Shown: piece after piece, positions 8,388-17,982 of the stretch
Layout: each line of letters starts with the position of its first letter
How positions within the stretch are numbered: position 1 is the first letter of the stretch
Source of the DNA: Oscillospiraceae bacterium
GTDB taxonomy: Bacteria > Bacillota > Clostridia > Oscillospirales > QAMX01
Reading direction: 5' to 3'
DNA length: 37,064 nt
Assembly (NCBI GenBank): GCA_015068345.1
Contig: SVKS01000009.1
Span: 1 to 37,064 of the forward strand
Notes under the pieces: model-generated
The model's database searches: none
The model's input: the letters and a program-made list of their open reading frames with translations, nothing else
What the model was told of the DNA's origin: nothing
Position numbers and translations under genes: made by a program

Positions 8388-9212
8388 TTACACCCCGGAG
8401 TAGGCGGAGAAACCGCCGTCGATGGGAAGGACAACACCGGTAATAAAGCCGGCGGCCTTGTCGTCCAGCAGGAAGTGGAGGGCTCCCAGCAATTCTTCGG
8501 GATCGCCGAAACGGCCCATCGGAGTAGCCCGGAGGATCTTTTCGGTACGGGCAGTGGGAGTTCCATCTTCATTAAAGAGCAGGGCACGGTTCTGATTGGT
8601 AACAAAGAAGCCGGGGGCCATGGCGTTGACACGGATGCCCTGGGGAGCAAAGTGAACAGCCAGCCATTGGGTGAAGTTGGAAACCGCCGACTTGGCAGCG
8701 CTGTAGGCAGGAATCTTGGTCAGGGGACGGAAGGCATTCATGCTGGAAACGTTCAGAATGCTGCAGCCTTCCCGACCGATCATATCCTTGGCAAAGACCT
8801 GAGTGGGAAGCAGAGTACCCATGATGTTCAGGTCGAACACAAAGTTGAAGCCAGACTTGTCCAGGTTGAAGAAGGTCTTGATATCTTCCCGGGTCTCGTC
8901 CCCTTCTTCGAAGAATTCATGGGCGGTGGTGGCACGGGGGTTGTTGCCGCCGGCACCGTTGATGAGAATCGTGCAGGCACCCATGGTTTCCAGGATATCA
9001 GCATGGATGGCTTCCAGACTTTCCTTTTCCAGAACATTGGCCTTGTAGGCCTTGGCAGTACCGCCGGCAGCGTTGATTTCGTCAGCGACGGCCTGGGCAG
9101 CTTCCAGATTCAGGTCCAGAAGAGCGACTGCACAGTCTTTTTCCGCCAGAGCTTTTGCAAAGGAAGAGCACAGAACTCCTCCCGCACCGGTAATAACTAC
9201 TACTTTCTTCAT
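8388..9212 (-). CDS. uxuB: D-mannonate oxidoreductase (fructuronate reductase), SDR type
   Basis: The 274-residue product is a classical short-chain dehydrogenase: TGAGGVLC (residues 8-15) binds the nucleotide, INGAGG lies at 84-89, and the catalytic set is Ser156/Ser157, Tyr170 and Lys174 (YSAAK). Long stretches such as NVSSMNAFRPLTKIPAYS, NFTQWLAVHF and the C-terminus IDGGFSAYSGV closely match, from memory, Bacillus YjmF/UxuB, which interconverts D-fructuronate and D-mannonate in glucuronate breakdown. This is the SDR-type UxuB, not the long-chain enterobacterial type. It sits between a GH28-like gene (60 bases upstream) and a sugar isomerase-like gene (3 bases downstream). AAAGGA lies 10 bases before the ATG. 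Substrate specificity is inferred from similarity. Confidence 0.85.
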   Translation of the reverse strand: MKKVVVITGAGGVLCSSFAKALAEKDCAVALLDLNLEAAQAVADEINAAGGTAKAYKANVLEKESLEAIHADILETMGACTILINGAGGNNPRATTAHEFFEEGDETREDIKTFFNLDKSGFNFVFDLNIMGTLLPTQVFAKDMIGREGCSILNVSSMNAFRPLTKIPAYSAAKSAVSNFTQWLAVHFAPQGIRVNAMAPGFFVTNQNRALLFNEDGTPTARTEKILRATPMGRFGDPEELLGALHFLLDDKAAGFITGVVLPIDGGFSAYSGV

Positions 9213-9272
9213 AATGGTTATTTCCTTTCCCGATATGGTTTTTATCTCATATTTTTCGACCCTTCGGATCGT

Positions 9273-10727
9273 TTACAACGTAATGAATGCACCGTTGCCG
9301 ATGAGGAAACGATTGCAGGTTTCTTCCTCGCTCTCGGGTACCAGTTCTTCCTTGGAAACCGGCACGCCGTCCACGGTAACGCCCGACACAAGCTCGTTTG
9401 CGATCAGGCGGCACATGGGGTGGCCTTTTGTGCCGAGGGCTTCCCCATTGACGGTGATTTCCTCAAACCGCACGTCCCGGATATCGCTATCCGCTTGGTA
9501 ACCAATCATCCGGCAGGGCACCATGGTGCGTCCGGTGTAGGCGATACGGCGGAAGATAATCCCTTCCACTCTTCCCATCTTGTCCCCCTTGATCCAGCAC
9601 ATGGGCCGGATAAAGATCTCGCAAAGCCGGGGCTCACATTGAGGATCCAGGGGTTCCCCTACCCGAATGTCTTCAAACAGCACGTCATGCACCAACGCAT
9701 CCCCGCAGGCCTGCACGTCACAGGCCATAAACAGGAAGTGGAGCACGTCACAATTCCGGAAGGTGATTCTATGCATTTCGTCGGCACAGGTTTCTGCACC
9801 GATTTCCAGGGCACGCCCCCAATCGTTCCACAGAACGCACCTTTCCACCAGAATATCTTCCACGTTGCTGTTGTTGGTCTTCATGCCGCCAACCTCGTGT
9901 CCCCCCTTGAGGACGATACAATCGTCAAAGGTACGAACGAAGCAATTGGTGATCCGCACGTCGTAGGTGTTATAAAGGTCGATCCCGTCTGCGTTGTAGC
10001 GCCATTGACCAATCACCTTGACCCCATCGATCCTATGGTTCCCGCCGCCGCCAATCTTCAAAGAGAAGCAGGGTGCATCGTGCAAAATGACGCCTTCCAC
10101 CGTTACGTCCCGGCAGTCCACCAGCAGGATGCTGTTGATGGCGCTCTGTCTGGGTACCAGGCTGGTATCGATCACACCCCGACCCATGATGCGGATCCCG
10201 TCGGCATGCTCGGCAATAACCCCACCCATCAGGCGGGCCCCGCCGGCCAGGTACAGGGTCTGCCCCGACTGCACGCGAAGCAATCCCACGTTATGGAGTC
10301 CCGGTCCGTAATAAAGCACGTTGGGATCATCCTGATCAGGCACCTGTGTCTCGGGCGGATCGAAGAAAATATGCAGGGGCTTGTGAACCCCGTTGACTTC
10401 CAGTACGTAGCTTCCGCATTTTTCCAGGGTAAACTGCAGCCGCCGCCCGTTTCGCAGGACCTTCACCCCGGCGCTTGCCGGAACCACCGACGCGCAAAAC
10501 ACGTCGAAATTCACATCCACCGTCAGGGATGCCGCTTCGTCCCCCTCAAAATGGACGTAGGAGGCCAGTTCGGTCTCGTCTATTCCCCGCTGTTTTCCCC
10601 GAAATATCTGGTTGGTTGCCATGGCGGAAAACCGAACCGGATAGACGTGCAGGCTTTCCCCCGCAAGACTGACCGAGTAATCGGTACTGACCGGCTCAAA
10701 GGGAGCCACCTGGTAGGCTTTCAGCAT
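9273..10727 (-). CDS. GH28-like right-handed beta-helix glycosidase
   Basis: This 484-residue protein has an N-terminal beta domain (about 1-125) and a right-handed parallel beta-helix with repeated short strands. Motifs matching polygalacturonases (GH28) are NADGID (245-250, Asp247) and FDDC (267-270, Asp268-Asp269), the expected catalytic carboxylates, and an arginine in RALEIG (305-310) where GH28 has RIK. The usual GHG histidine motif is replaced by GGHEVGG, so activity on polygalacturonate is uncertain. No signal peptide is present, pointing to intracellular action on oligogalacturonides or related acids. The start at 10727 is chosen because AGGAGG lies 7 bases upstream; a GTG at 10748 would swallow that site. 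It is the first gene of an operon with uxuB. Confidence 0.8.
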   Translation of the reverse strand: MLKAYQVAPFEPVSTDYSVSLAGESLHVYPVRFSAMATNQIFRGKQRGIDETELASYVHFEGDEAASLTVDVNFDVFCASVVPASAGVKVLRNGRRLQFTLEKCGSYVLEVNGVHKPLHIFFDPPETQVPDQDDPNVLYYGPGLHNVGLLRVQSGQTLYLAGGARLMGGVIAEHADGIRIMGRGVIDTSLVPRQSAINSILLVDCRDVTVEGVILHDAPCFSLKIGGGGNHRIDGVKVIGQWRYNADGIDLYNTYDVRITNCFVRTFDDCIVLKGGHEVGGMKTNNSNVEDILVERCVLWNDWGRALEIGAETCADEMHRITFRNCDVLHFLFMACDVQACGDALVHDVLFEDIRVGEPLDPQCEPRLCEIFIRPMCWIKGDKMGRVEGIIFRRIAYTGRTMVPCRMIGYQADSDIRDVRFEEITVNGEALGTKGHPMCRLIANELVSGVTVDGVPVSKEELVPESEEETCNRFLIGNGAFITL

Positions 10728-10752
10728 TTCCATTCCTCCTGTTTCCACCCAA

Positions 10753-10766
10753 GAAGCTATCGCTTC
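10753..10766 (-). promoter_or_regulatory. Small hairpin in the GH28 leader
   Basis: GAAGC and GCTTC around a 4-base loop form a hairpin in the 65-base leader, extended imperfectly by flanking CC/GG pairs. The same arm (10751-10760) is also a perfect 10-bp inverted repeat of 10813-10822 inside the promoter. Confidence 0.4.
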
Positions 10767-10798
10767 GCCTCGGTATGGACTCTGGATGATTTTAGATT

Positions 10799-10827
10799 AT
10801 CATACCACTTTCATAGCTTCTTGTCAA
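10799..10827 (-). promoter_or_regulatory. Strong sigma-A promoter for the GH28-uxuB-isomerase operon
   Basis: On the minus strand there is a perfect -35 TTGACA, a 17-base spacer and TATGAT preceded by TGG. The 10-bp arm ATAGCTTCTT at 10813-10822 lies across the spacer and -35 and is repeated, inverted, at 10751-10760 in the leader. This arrangement would suit a regulator bound at both sites. Confidence 0.85.
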
Positions 10828-10877
10828 ACAGAAGCGCCGTTTTTTCTAAAAGAATCCAAAGAATCTTCGGGAAACGA

Positions 10878-10906
10878 TTGAAAAAACAGGATTTATATAG
10901 TATAAT
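10878..10906 (+). promoter_or_regulatory. Sigma-A promoter for tsaE-tsaB-rpiB-rlmL
   Basis: TTGAAA, 17-base spacer and perfect TATAAT, 64 bases before the tsaE ATG. Confidence 0.85.
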
Positions 10907-10970
10907 ACAGTGGTTCGGAAGTTTCTTCCGATTTTTACCACTACGACTTCATCAAGAGGGATCATCACCC

Positions 10971-11417
10971 ATGAATATGGAACATCACTACGCCGCATCC
11001 CCGGCTGAAACCGTCGCCCTTGGGGAATCCTTTGGCCGCCGTCTGACCGGCGGCGAGGTTTTGCTTTTGGACGGAGACCTGGGGGCAGGAAAGACTGCCT
11101 TCGTTTCCGGGGTGGCAAAGGCCCTGGGGGTCGTCTCCCGGGTCACCAGCCCCACCTTCACCATTGTCAACCGCTATACCACCGGCCGGGTTCCCCTGAC
11201 CCACTTTGACCTTTACCGTATTGCCGACCCGGAGGAGCTTTTTGAACTCGGCTGGGAGGAATACCTGGCGGAGGGAGGCGTGGTGGCAGTGGAATGGTTC
11301 CGGAACGCCGGAGAAGAGCTCCCCGAGAACCACATTCTGATCACCCTGCGCTACGAAGACGTGGGACGAAGCATCACCATCCAATCCGTCCCCCCGGAAG
11401 GAGAAACCGCATCATGA
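10971..11417 (+). CDS. tsaE: tRNA t6A37 biosynthesis ATPase TsaE
   Basis: TsaE is the P-loop ATPase that helps TsaB-TsaD carry out threonylcarbamoyl transfer to A37 of ANN-decoding tRNAs. The 148-residue product has Walker A GDLGAGKT (35-42), the family signature SPTFTIVN (60-67), HFDLYR (78-83) and a conserved VVAVEW segment. The ATG at 10971 follows AGAGGG by 10 bases and lies 64 bases after the promoter -10; a second ATG two codons later is possible. The frame is open far upstream on the plus strand, but that part is only antisense to minus-strand genes. It overlaps tsaB by 4 bases (ATGA), so the two are translationally coupled. Confidence 0.95.
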   Translation: MNMEHHYAASPAETVALGESFGRRLTGGEVLLLDGDLGAGKTAFVSGVAKALGVVSRVTSPTFTIVNRYTTGRVPLTHFDLYRIADPEELFELGWEEYLAEGGVVAVEWFRNAGEELPENHILITLRYEDVGRSITIQSVPPEGETAS

Positions 11418-12082
11418 CCTTACTTGCCATCGAAACCTCCGGTAAAGCCTGTTCCGCCACTGTAATCCGGGACGGGAAGGAATATACCGTATTTACCCCC
11501 ACCGCCGGTACCCACAGCGCCGCCCTGTTCCCCCACCTGGAGGAAGCTATGAAAAAGGCCGGCATTTCCCCCACCGAGCTGGATGCCGTAGCGGTCTCCG
11601 CAGGTCCCGGTTCCTTCACCGGCATCCGTATCGGAATTGCCGCCGTCAAGGGAATCGCCTGGGCCGGGGAGCTTCCCACCATGGGCATTTCCTCCCTGGA
11701 AGCATCCGCATACGCGGCCGAAACCGATGGGCCGGTAGCTTCTCTGATTGATGCCCGGCATGGGAATTTTTATTTTGCGCACTTCTTTTTTGAAGACGGC
11801 AAATGTACCCGATTGATTCCCGATCAGGTTCTCTCTGCCACGGAGATTGCCCAACTGCTTCCTGAGGGTTGTTTCCTCACCGGGGAGGGTGCCGCCCCAT
11901 TCTATGCTCTCTGTCCCGAAAAACACTTTGCCCTGCTGGATGCCCCTGCAACCTCCCTGGGGGTTGCCAAAGCCGCCCTGGCCCGGAATCCCGGGGATTT
12001 TATCCCGGCCAAGGACCTGGAAGCGGTGTACCTGCGTCCCTCCCAGGCAGAACGAACCAGAAAAGAATCCCAAAAGGTATAA
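11414..12082 (+). CDS. tsaB: tRNA t6A37 biosynthesis protein TsaB
   Basis: TsaB is the inactive ASKHA-fold partner that dimerises with TsaD in t6A synthesis. The 222-residue product begins TLLAIETSG and carries the family signature AGPGSFTGIR near residue 63 and the tail YLRPSQAER. The start at 11414 overlaps the tsaE stop by 4 bases; an in-frame start at 11294 would lie wholly inside tsaE and is rejected. In many Firmicutes tsaB is followed by rimI and tsaD; here the next gene is rpiB, so tsaD must be elsewhere. There is no zinc- or iron-binding His pair as in TsaD, which agrees with TsaB. Confidence 0.95.
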   Translation: MTLLAIETSGKACSATVIRDGKEYTVFTPTAGTHSAALFPHLEEAMKKAGISPTELDAVAVSAGPGSFTGIRIGIAAVKGIAWAGELPTMGISSLEASAYAAETDGPVASLIDARHGNFYFAHFFFEDGKCTRLIPDQVLSATEIAQLLPEGCFLTGEGAAPFYALCPEKHFALLDAPATSLGVAKAALARNPGDFIPAKDLEAVYLRPSQAERTRKESQKV

Positions 12083-12121
12083 AATAAGGCTATCATGCCA
12101 TAATAAGGAAGGAATCACATT

Positions 12122-12568
12122 ATGAAGATTGCAATGGGTTGTGACCACGCCGCCGTGGAATACAAAAATCAAATCCGTGACCTGCTCCGTGCCCAGGGTC
12201 ACGAAGTCACTGACGTGGGCATTGAAGCCGGCGAAAAAGCCGATTACCCCGATATCGCTGAAAAGGTAGGCGGCCTTGTGGCCGGCGGTACCGCCGAAAA
12301 GGGTATCCTGATCTGTGGCACCGGCGTTGGTATGTCCATCGCCGCCAACAAGGTCAACGGAATCCGGGCCGCCGTGGTTTCGGAAGCTTACAGCGCCAAG
12401 CTTTGTCGCCAGCACAACGACGCCAACATTCTCTGCTTCGGTCAGCGGGTGGTGGGTATTGAAGTTGCCCTGGAACTGGTGAAGGTTTTCCTGGAAACCG
12501 AACACGAAGGCGGCCGCCACGCAGGCCGCGTGGAAAAAATCATGGCCATTGAGGGACGTCAGGCATGA
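12122..12568 (+). CDS. rpiB: Ribose-5-phosphate isomerase B
   Basis: RpiB interconverts ribose 5-phosphate and ribulose 5-phosphate in the pentose phosphate pathway. The 148-residue product has the family features CDHAA at the N-terminus (phosphate and ring opening), YPDIA, the catalytic-loop segment CGTGVGMSIAANK with Cys65 as the likely base, and RAAVVSEAYSAKLCRQHNDAN. Its length is typical. AAGGAAGG lies about 7 bases before the ATG. The last 4 bases overlap the following methyltransferase gene. LacA/LacB and allose isomerases share the fold, but the housekeeping setting favours RpiB. Confidence 0.93.
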   Translation: MKIAMGCDHAAVEYKNQIRDLLRAQGHEVTDVGIEAGEKADYPDIAEKVGGLVAGGTAEKGILICGTGVGMSIAANKVNGIRAAVVSEAYSAKLCRQHNDANILCFGQRVVGIEVALELVKVFLETEHEGGRHAGRVEKIMAIEGRQA

Positions 12569-13701
12569 AGTTCACCTTAGCCGCCGTCAGCCTGTTTGGG
12601 CTGGAGGGCATTACCGCCGATGAGTGTAAGCGTCTTGGTTTCGAAAACGTCCGGGCGGACACCGGCAAGGTCTTTTTCGACGGGGATTTCTCCACCATTG
12701 CCAAGGCTAACCTGTGGCTTCGCACCGCCGAGCGCATTTTGATCTACGTAGGCGGAGGCCATGTCACCACCTTTACCGAGCTTTTTGACCTGACCGCCGC
12801 CCTTCCCTGGGAGACCATCATTCCCGAATCAGGAGAATTTCCCGTGAAGGGACATACCCTGGGCTCCACCCTGCACAGCCTCCCCGATTGTCAGGCCATC
12901 ATCAAAAAGGCCATCGTCAAACGGATGCAGTCGGTTTATCACCGGGAATGGCTTCCGGAGGATGGCGAGCGCTATCAGGTACAGTTCTCCCTAATGAAGG
13001 ATGAATACGCCGTTTACATCGATACCAGCGGTGAAGGACTCCATAAACGGGGCTACCGGGCCAATGCCGGCATTGCTCCCCTGCGGGAAACCCTGGCCGC
13101 AGGCATCCTTTTGATTTCCCGTTACCGGGGTTACGAAAGTCTTTACGACCCCATGTGCGGTTCGGGTACCTTCCTGATTGAGGCCGCCCTGATTGCCACC
13201 AACCGGGCTCCCGGCCTTCAGCGAAGCTTCTCTGCCGAAAAGTGGCGCATCATGCCGGAAGACGTCTTCCCCACCGAACGCAAAGCCGCTCTGGCCGCCA
13301 TCCGGAATCTCCCCTGTCATATTGCAGGCAGCGACATCGACCCGGAGGTAGTAGCCCTGACCCTGGAAAACGCAAAAAAGGCCGGGGTGGGCAGCCTTGT
13401 GGAGGCCACCTGCCTGGCCGCCGCCAGTGTGAATGCCACCCCGGACGTTTTGATCTGCAATCCCCCCTACGGCGAGCGCATGGCCGACAAATCCCAGGCC
13501 GCAGCCGCCGCCCGCACCCTGGCTCAAATCCGGGCCGGACGCAGCTATATCATCACCTCCGACGAGCGCTTCGAGGAATTCTACAAACGCAAAGCCACCA
13601 AAAAGCGCAAATTGTACAATGGCATGATCAAGTGCCAACTTTATATGTACCTCCCCCGGGAAAAAGCCTCCGGTAAACCAGCTTCACCAGCAAGACATTA
13701 A
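12565..13701 (+). CDS. THUMP-domain class I RNA methyltransferase (RlmL/YpsC type)
   Basis: The 378-residue product matches the YpsC/RlmL-N family of SAM-dependent 23S rRNA guanine-N2 methyltransferases. A ferredoxin-like and THUMP RNA-binding region covers about residues 1-160; the Rossmann-fold catalytic half has motif I DPMCGSGTFLIEAA (195-208), an acidic motif II GSDIDPE near 255 and motif IV NPPYGER (299-305), which identifies N-methylation of a base. The start overlaps the rpiB stop (ATGA), so it is coupled. It closes the tsaE-tsaB-rpiB operon; only imperfect stem possibilities follow it. The target nucleotide (m2G2445 in E. coli RlmL) is inferred. Confidence 0.9.
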   Translation: MKFTLAAVSLFGLEGITADECKRLGFENVRADTGKVFFDGDFSTIAKANLWLRTAERILIYVGGGHVTTFTELFDLTAALPWETIIPESGEFPVKGHTLGSTLHSLPDCQAIIKKAIVKRMQSVYHREWLPEDGERYQVQFSLMKDEYAVYIDTSGEGLHKRGYRANAGIAPLRETLAAGILLISRYRGYESLYDPMCGSGTFLIEAALIATNRAPGLQRSFSAEKWRIMPEDVFPTERKAALAAIRNLPCHIAGSDIDPEVVALTLENAKKAGVGSLVEATCLAAASVNATPDVLICNPPYGERMADKSQAAAAARTLAQIRAGRSYIITSDERFEEFYKRKATKKRKLYNGMIKCQLYMYLPREKASGKPASPARH

Positions 13702-13784
13702 GAGCGATTGGTAGATTTTGGGAGTATTCAAGAGATTATTCACCCTATTTCTTTTTCTTCACTCTTAATCGCTTCTTTTTGAAT
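13702..13784. other. Intergenic stretch with imperfect inverted repeats
   Basis: ATTAAGAG at 13697-13704 (covering the methyltransferase stop) can pair with CTCTTAAT at 13762-13769, or the adjacent GCGATT (13704-13709) with AATCGC (13767-13772), but not both fully. A T run follows at 13776-13780. It may be a weak terminator; no gene is seen. Confidence 0.3.
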
Positions 13785-13813
13785 TTGTGTTCAAGACGGG
13801 AATGGATTATTAT
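13785..13813 (+). promoter_or_regulatory. Probable sigma-A promoter of groESL
   Basis: TTGTGT, 17-base spacer and TATTAT just before the CIRCE operator. The -35 is weak, and a TATATA at 13811 is an alternative -10. Confidence 0.6.
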
Positions 13814-13821
13814 ATACCCAG

Positions 13822-13848
13822 TTAGCACTCCGGCTTTCCGAGTGCTAA
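13822..13848 (+). promoter_or_regulatory. CIRCE operator (HrcA binding site)
   Basis: TTAGCACTC, 9 bases, GAGTGCTAA: an exact match to the CIRCE consensus. In Firmicutes the repressor HrcA binds it and releases it under heat stress, when GroEL is titrated. It lies just after the -10, near the transcription start, 49 bases before groES. hrcA itself is not in the window. Confidence 0.98.
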
Positions 13849-13882
13849 TCCAACCACAAAAAACACTTCGTTTTTATATTGA

Positions 13883-15838
<1,956 letters not shown>

Positions 15839-15871
15839 TCCCATCGGCTTCCAACGTCAGTTGAATTATCC

Positions 15872-15909
15872 ACACAACCCTGCTTTTCCGGCAGGGTTGT
15901 GTTTTTTTT
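15872..15909 (+). terminator. Rho-independent terminator of groESL
   Basis: A perfect 12-bp stem (15872-15883 with 15891-15902), 7-base loop, then a run of T residues to 15909. Confidence 0.95.
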
Positions 15910-15911
15910 AT

Positions 15912-15940
15912 TTGACACTCTTCGACATTTGTGTTACACT
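15912..15940 (+). promoter_or_regulatory. Sigma-A promoter for the L,D-transpeptidase lipoprotein gene
   Basis: A perfect TTGACA, 17-base spacer and TACACT with a TGT extension, starting directly after the groESL terminator. Confidence 0.8.
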
Positions 15941-15994
15941 TTGTGTATCTGATCGTTGCCACCTTCATCCATCGTCAAATAAGAGGAATGATTC

Positions 15995-17161
15995 ATGACA
16001 TATTTACGCCGCACCATCGCCATCTTTTTGTTTCTCGCTTCCCTTATGTCTCTTGCCGCCTGTACCCCCTCCCAATCGGCACCGACTCCTGAACAAGAGA
16101 CCAGCCAATATGAATCCGAAACACTCCCGCCCGAGTCGGAATCCGAAACCGATTCGGAATCGGAAACACTCCCGGAATCCGAATCCGAGAGTAATTCGGC
16201 GGTCGAATCCGAATGTGAAAGCGAAAGTGAATCGGAAAGCGAATCGGAATCCGCATCCGAATCGGAAAGCGAGAGTAAAAAAGAGCCCAAGAAGGAGACC
16301 ACAAAAAAGCCAACTTCTACCAAAAAGCCCACCTCCAATAAAAAGCCTGCCGATACCTCCAAGCCCGCCACAACAGAAGAAGAAAAGCCCAAGCCTCCTG
16401 CTTATAAATACATTGCCAAGGTCAATAACCAGGCCAACGTCGTCACCATCTATACATACGACGAGGATGGCAATTATACCGTACCCTACAAGGCCATGAT
16501 CTGCTCCACTGGATCAGCCACCCCCAAATCGGGTATCTACAGCCTTTCCGGCAAGTACAAATGGAAGTGGAAGGGACTTTTTGGCAATGTTTACGGCCGT
16601 TACACCACCCAGATCACCGGAAATATTCTGTTCCACTCGGTCCCCTATCTGACCAAAGGAGACAACGGCAGTTTGAAGTACGCCGAATTCGACAAGCTGG
16701 GTACCTCTGCCTCCATGGGCTGCATCCGCCTTCAGCTGAAGGACGCCCTTTGGATCTACAACAACAAATCCAACATTAAAACGGTGGAATTCTACAGTTC
16801 CGGTGATCCCGGTCCCCTGGGCAAGCCTTCTGCCCCGAAAATTTCCGGCAACGTCACTTGCCGCAACTGGGATCCCACTGATACCGATCCTGCAAGCCCC
16901 TGGCTGAATCCCCCTGCTGAAGAGCCCGATACCACCCCGGATACCGAACCGGATACCACCACCGAGGTGGAAAGCGAAACCGGGTCTGCTCCCACCACCG
17001 AGGTGGAAAGTGAGACTCCCCCGGATACTGCCCCCGCCACCTCCGAATCGGAAAGTGAAACAGAACCCGAATCCGAATCGGAATCCGAATCCGAAACCGA
17101 ATCGGAGAGTGAGTCCGAAAGCCAAACGGATTCCACTTCCTCCACCGATTCTGCCACGTAA
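15995..17161 (+). CDS. Lipoprotein L,D-transpeptidase (YkuD) with Ser-Glu repeat tracts on both sides
   Basis: The 388-residue product has a signal peptide ending in the lipobox LAAC (Cys23), so it is a surface lipoprotein. Residues about 39-94 are a Ser-Glu repeat, followed by a Lys/Pro/Thr linker (94-135). The YkuD catalytic domain covers about 138-268, with His214 (FHSVPY) and the signature SMGCIR (240-245, catalytic Cys243, Arg245). A second acidic tract with Pro/Asp/Thr and Ser-Glu repeats fills 305-388. YkuD enzymes make 3-3 peptidoglycan cross-links or attach proteins to the wall. The flanking tracts probably act as extended spacers. It is monocistronic with its own promoter and terminator. 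Confidence 0.9.
   Translation: MTYLRRTIAIFLFLASLMSLAACTPSQSAPTPEQETSQYESETLPPESESETDSESETLPESESESNSAVESECESESESESESESASESESESKKEPKKETTKKPTSTKKPTSNKKPADTSKPATTEEEKPKPPAYKYIAKVNNQANVVTIYTYDEDGNYTVPYKAMICSTGSATPKSGIYSLSGKYKWKWKGLFGNVYGRYTTQITGNILFHSVPYLTKGDNGSLKYAEFDKLGTSASMGCIRLQLKDALWIYNNKSNIKTVEFYSSGDPGPLGKPSAPKISGNVTCRNWDPTDTDPASPWLNPPAEEPDTTPDTEPDTTTEVESETGSAPTTEVESETPPDTAPATSESESETEPESESESESETESESESESQTDSTSSTDSAT
16138..16275 (+). repeat. Ser-Glu coding repeat, N-terminal tract
   Basis: Tandem GAATCN/GAAAGN-type six-base units encode alternating Glu and Ser. The units vary at the third codon positions, so it is an imperfect repeat, related in sequence to the C-terminal tract at about 17041-17125. 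Confidence 0.85.
17041..17125 (+). repeat. Ser-Glu coding repeat, C-terminal tract
   Basis: A second run of GAATCN/GAGAGT-type units encoding Glu-Ser dipeptides after the catalytic domain. Slippage within, or recombination between, the two tracts could change their length or remove the catalytic domain. Confidence 0.85.
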
Positions 17162-17166
17162 AAAGG

Positions 17167-17203
17167 AACGCTTCCTCACCGCCGTGTGCGGTTTGGAAGC
17201 GTT
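17167..17203. terminator. Bidirectional terminator between the YkuD gene and comF
   Basis: AACGCTTCC (17167-17175) pairs with GGAAGCGTT (17195-17203), enclosing an inner 5-bp stem (17178-17182 with 17188-17192). T tracts are present on both sides and are better on the minus strand, for comF. Confidence 0.85.
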
Positions 17204-17205
17204 TT

Positions 17206-17847
17206 CTATTTGGATATGCTTTTCGCCACCGTGACACAGAGAACCCGGTTGGCACCACTCATTTTCAAAATCCGGGCCACCTCCCCCAGGGTGCTTCCCG
17301 TGGTAACAATATCATCGACAACCAGAACTGTCTTTCCGGCAAGTTGCCCTTCCCAACGCCGATTCAAGCGGTATACGCCGTACACGTTGGCCTTCCGTTC
17401 CTTTTGGGACAAGCTACTTTGCCGCTTGTTCCGAAGATGCTTTTGCAGTATCCTGCAGTAAGGGATCCGGGTATACTTCGCCAGGCGCACGGCAATTTCT
17501 TCGCTGTGGTTCAATCCCCTGGTCAGTTTTTGCCGCCAGCGCACCGGTACGCAGGTAATATAGTCAAAGGTCAGCCCTTGCTCCGCAACAAGCGCTTCCA
17601 GGGCTTTGGCCAGGAGGTTCGCCCGGGCAGGATGCTTCCTCCGTTTCATATTCCGAAGGGTTTCCGCCAGTGGTTCTTCAAATGCAAAAACAGAAAGACA
17701 CAAATCAAAAAATTCTCCATCGGTACGATAGCACTTTGGTCGGTTCTCAAGCCGTTTTTGACACGCCTGACAATATTTTTCATTTTCACCGCCGACAATT
17801 TTCCCACATAAAGTACAAACCGGTGGATAAACAAGCCCCTTTAGCAT
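17206..17847 (-). CDS. comF: ComF family phosphoribosyltransferase-like protein
   Basis: The 213-residue product matches ComF/GntX proteins. In Bacillus the protein takes part in DNA uptake during competence; similar genes are common in species without known competence. An N-terminal zinc-ribbon has two Cys pairs (CTLC and CQAC), and the PRTase fold carries the PRPP-loop signature VLVVDDIVTTGST near residue 175. The start at 17847 has AAAGGGGG about 8 bases upstream and gives the normal N-terminus; the frame to 18171 adds sequence antisense to the recD2 promoter and is rejected. comF and recD2 are divergently transcribed. Confidence 0.9.
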   Translation of the reverse strand: MLKGLVYPPVCTLCGKIVGGENEKYCQACQKRLENRPKCYRTDGEFFDLCLSVFAFEEPLAETLRNMKRRKHPARANLLAKALEALVAEQGLTFDYITCVPVRWRQKLTRGLNHSEEIAVRLAKYTRIPYCRILQKHLRNKRQSSLSQKERKANVYGVYRLNRRWEGQLAGKTVLVVDDIVTTGSTLGEVARILKMSGANRVLCVTVAKSISK

Positions 17848-17867
17848 TTTATCGCCCCCTTTACTGT

Positions 17868-17896
17868 ATTTTACCCGTTTTTCTCTTTGAATGCAA
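17868..17896 (-). promoter_or_regulatory. Promoter of comF
   Basis: On the minus strand: TTGCAT, 17-base spacer and TAAAAT, ending 20 bases before the ATG. Confidence 0.7.
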
Positions 17897-17922
17897 GCCC
17901 TTCTTTCTTCAAAAACAGTTGT

Positions 17923-17951
17923 TTGCATTTTCTCATTATCTATGGTACAAT
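17923..17951 (+). promoter_or_regulatory. Promoter of recD2
   Basis: TTGCAT, 17-base spacer and TACAAT with the TGG extension. Its -35 is 26 bases from the -35 of the divergent comF promoter. Confidence 0.78.
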
Positions 17952-17982
17952 AAGAAGAATTCATCGGAAAGGAGTAGCAGAT

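Noticed and set aside
7311-11417. A plus-strand open frame of 1368 codons
   Set aside because: Up to 10970 it is antisense to four well-supported minus-strand genes and their promoters; only its last 148 codons are real (tsaE).
16138-17125. CRISPR array or non-coding tandem repeat
   Set aside because: The repeats are six-base coding units in frame within a lipoprotein gene, without spacers.
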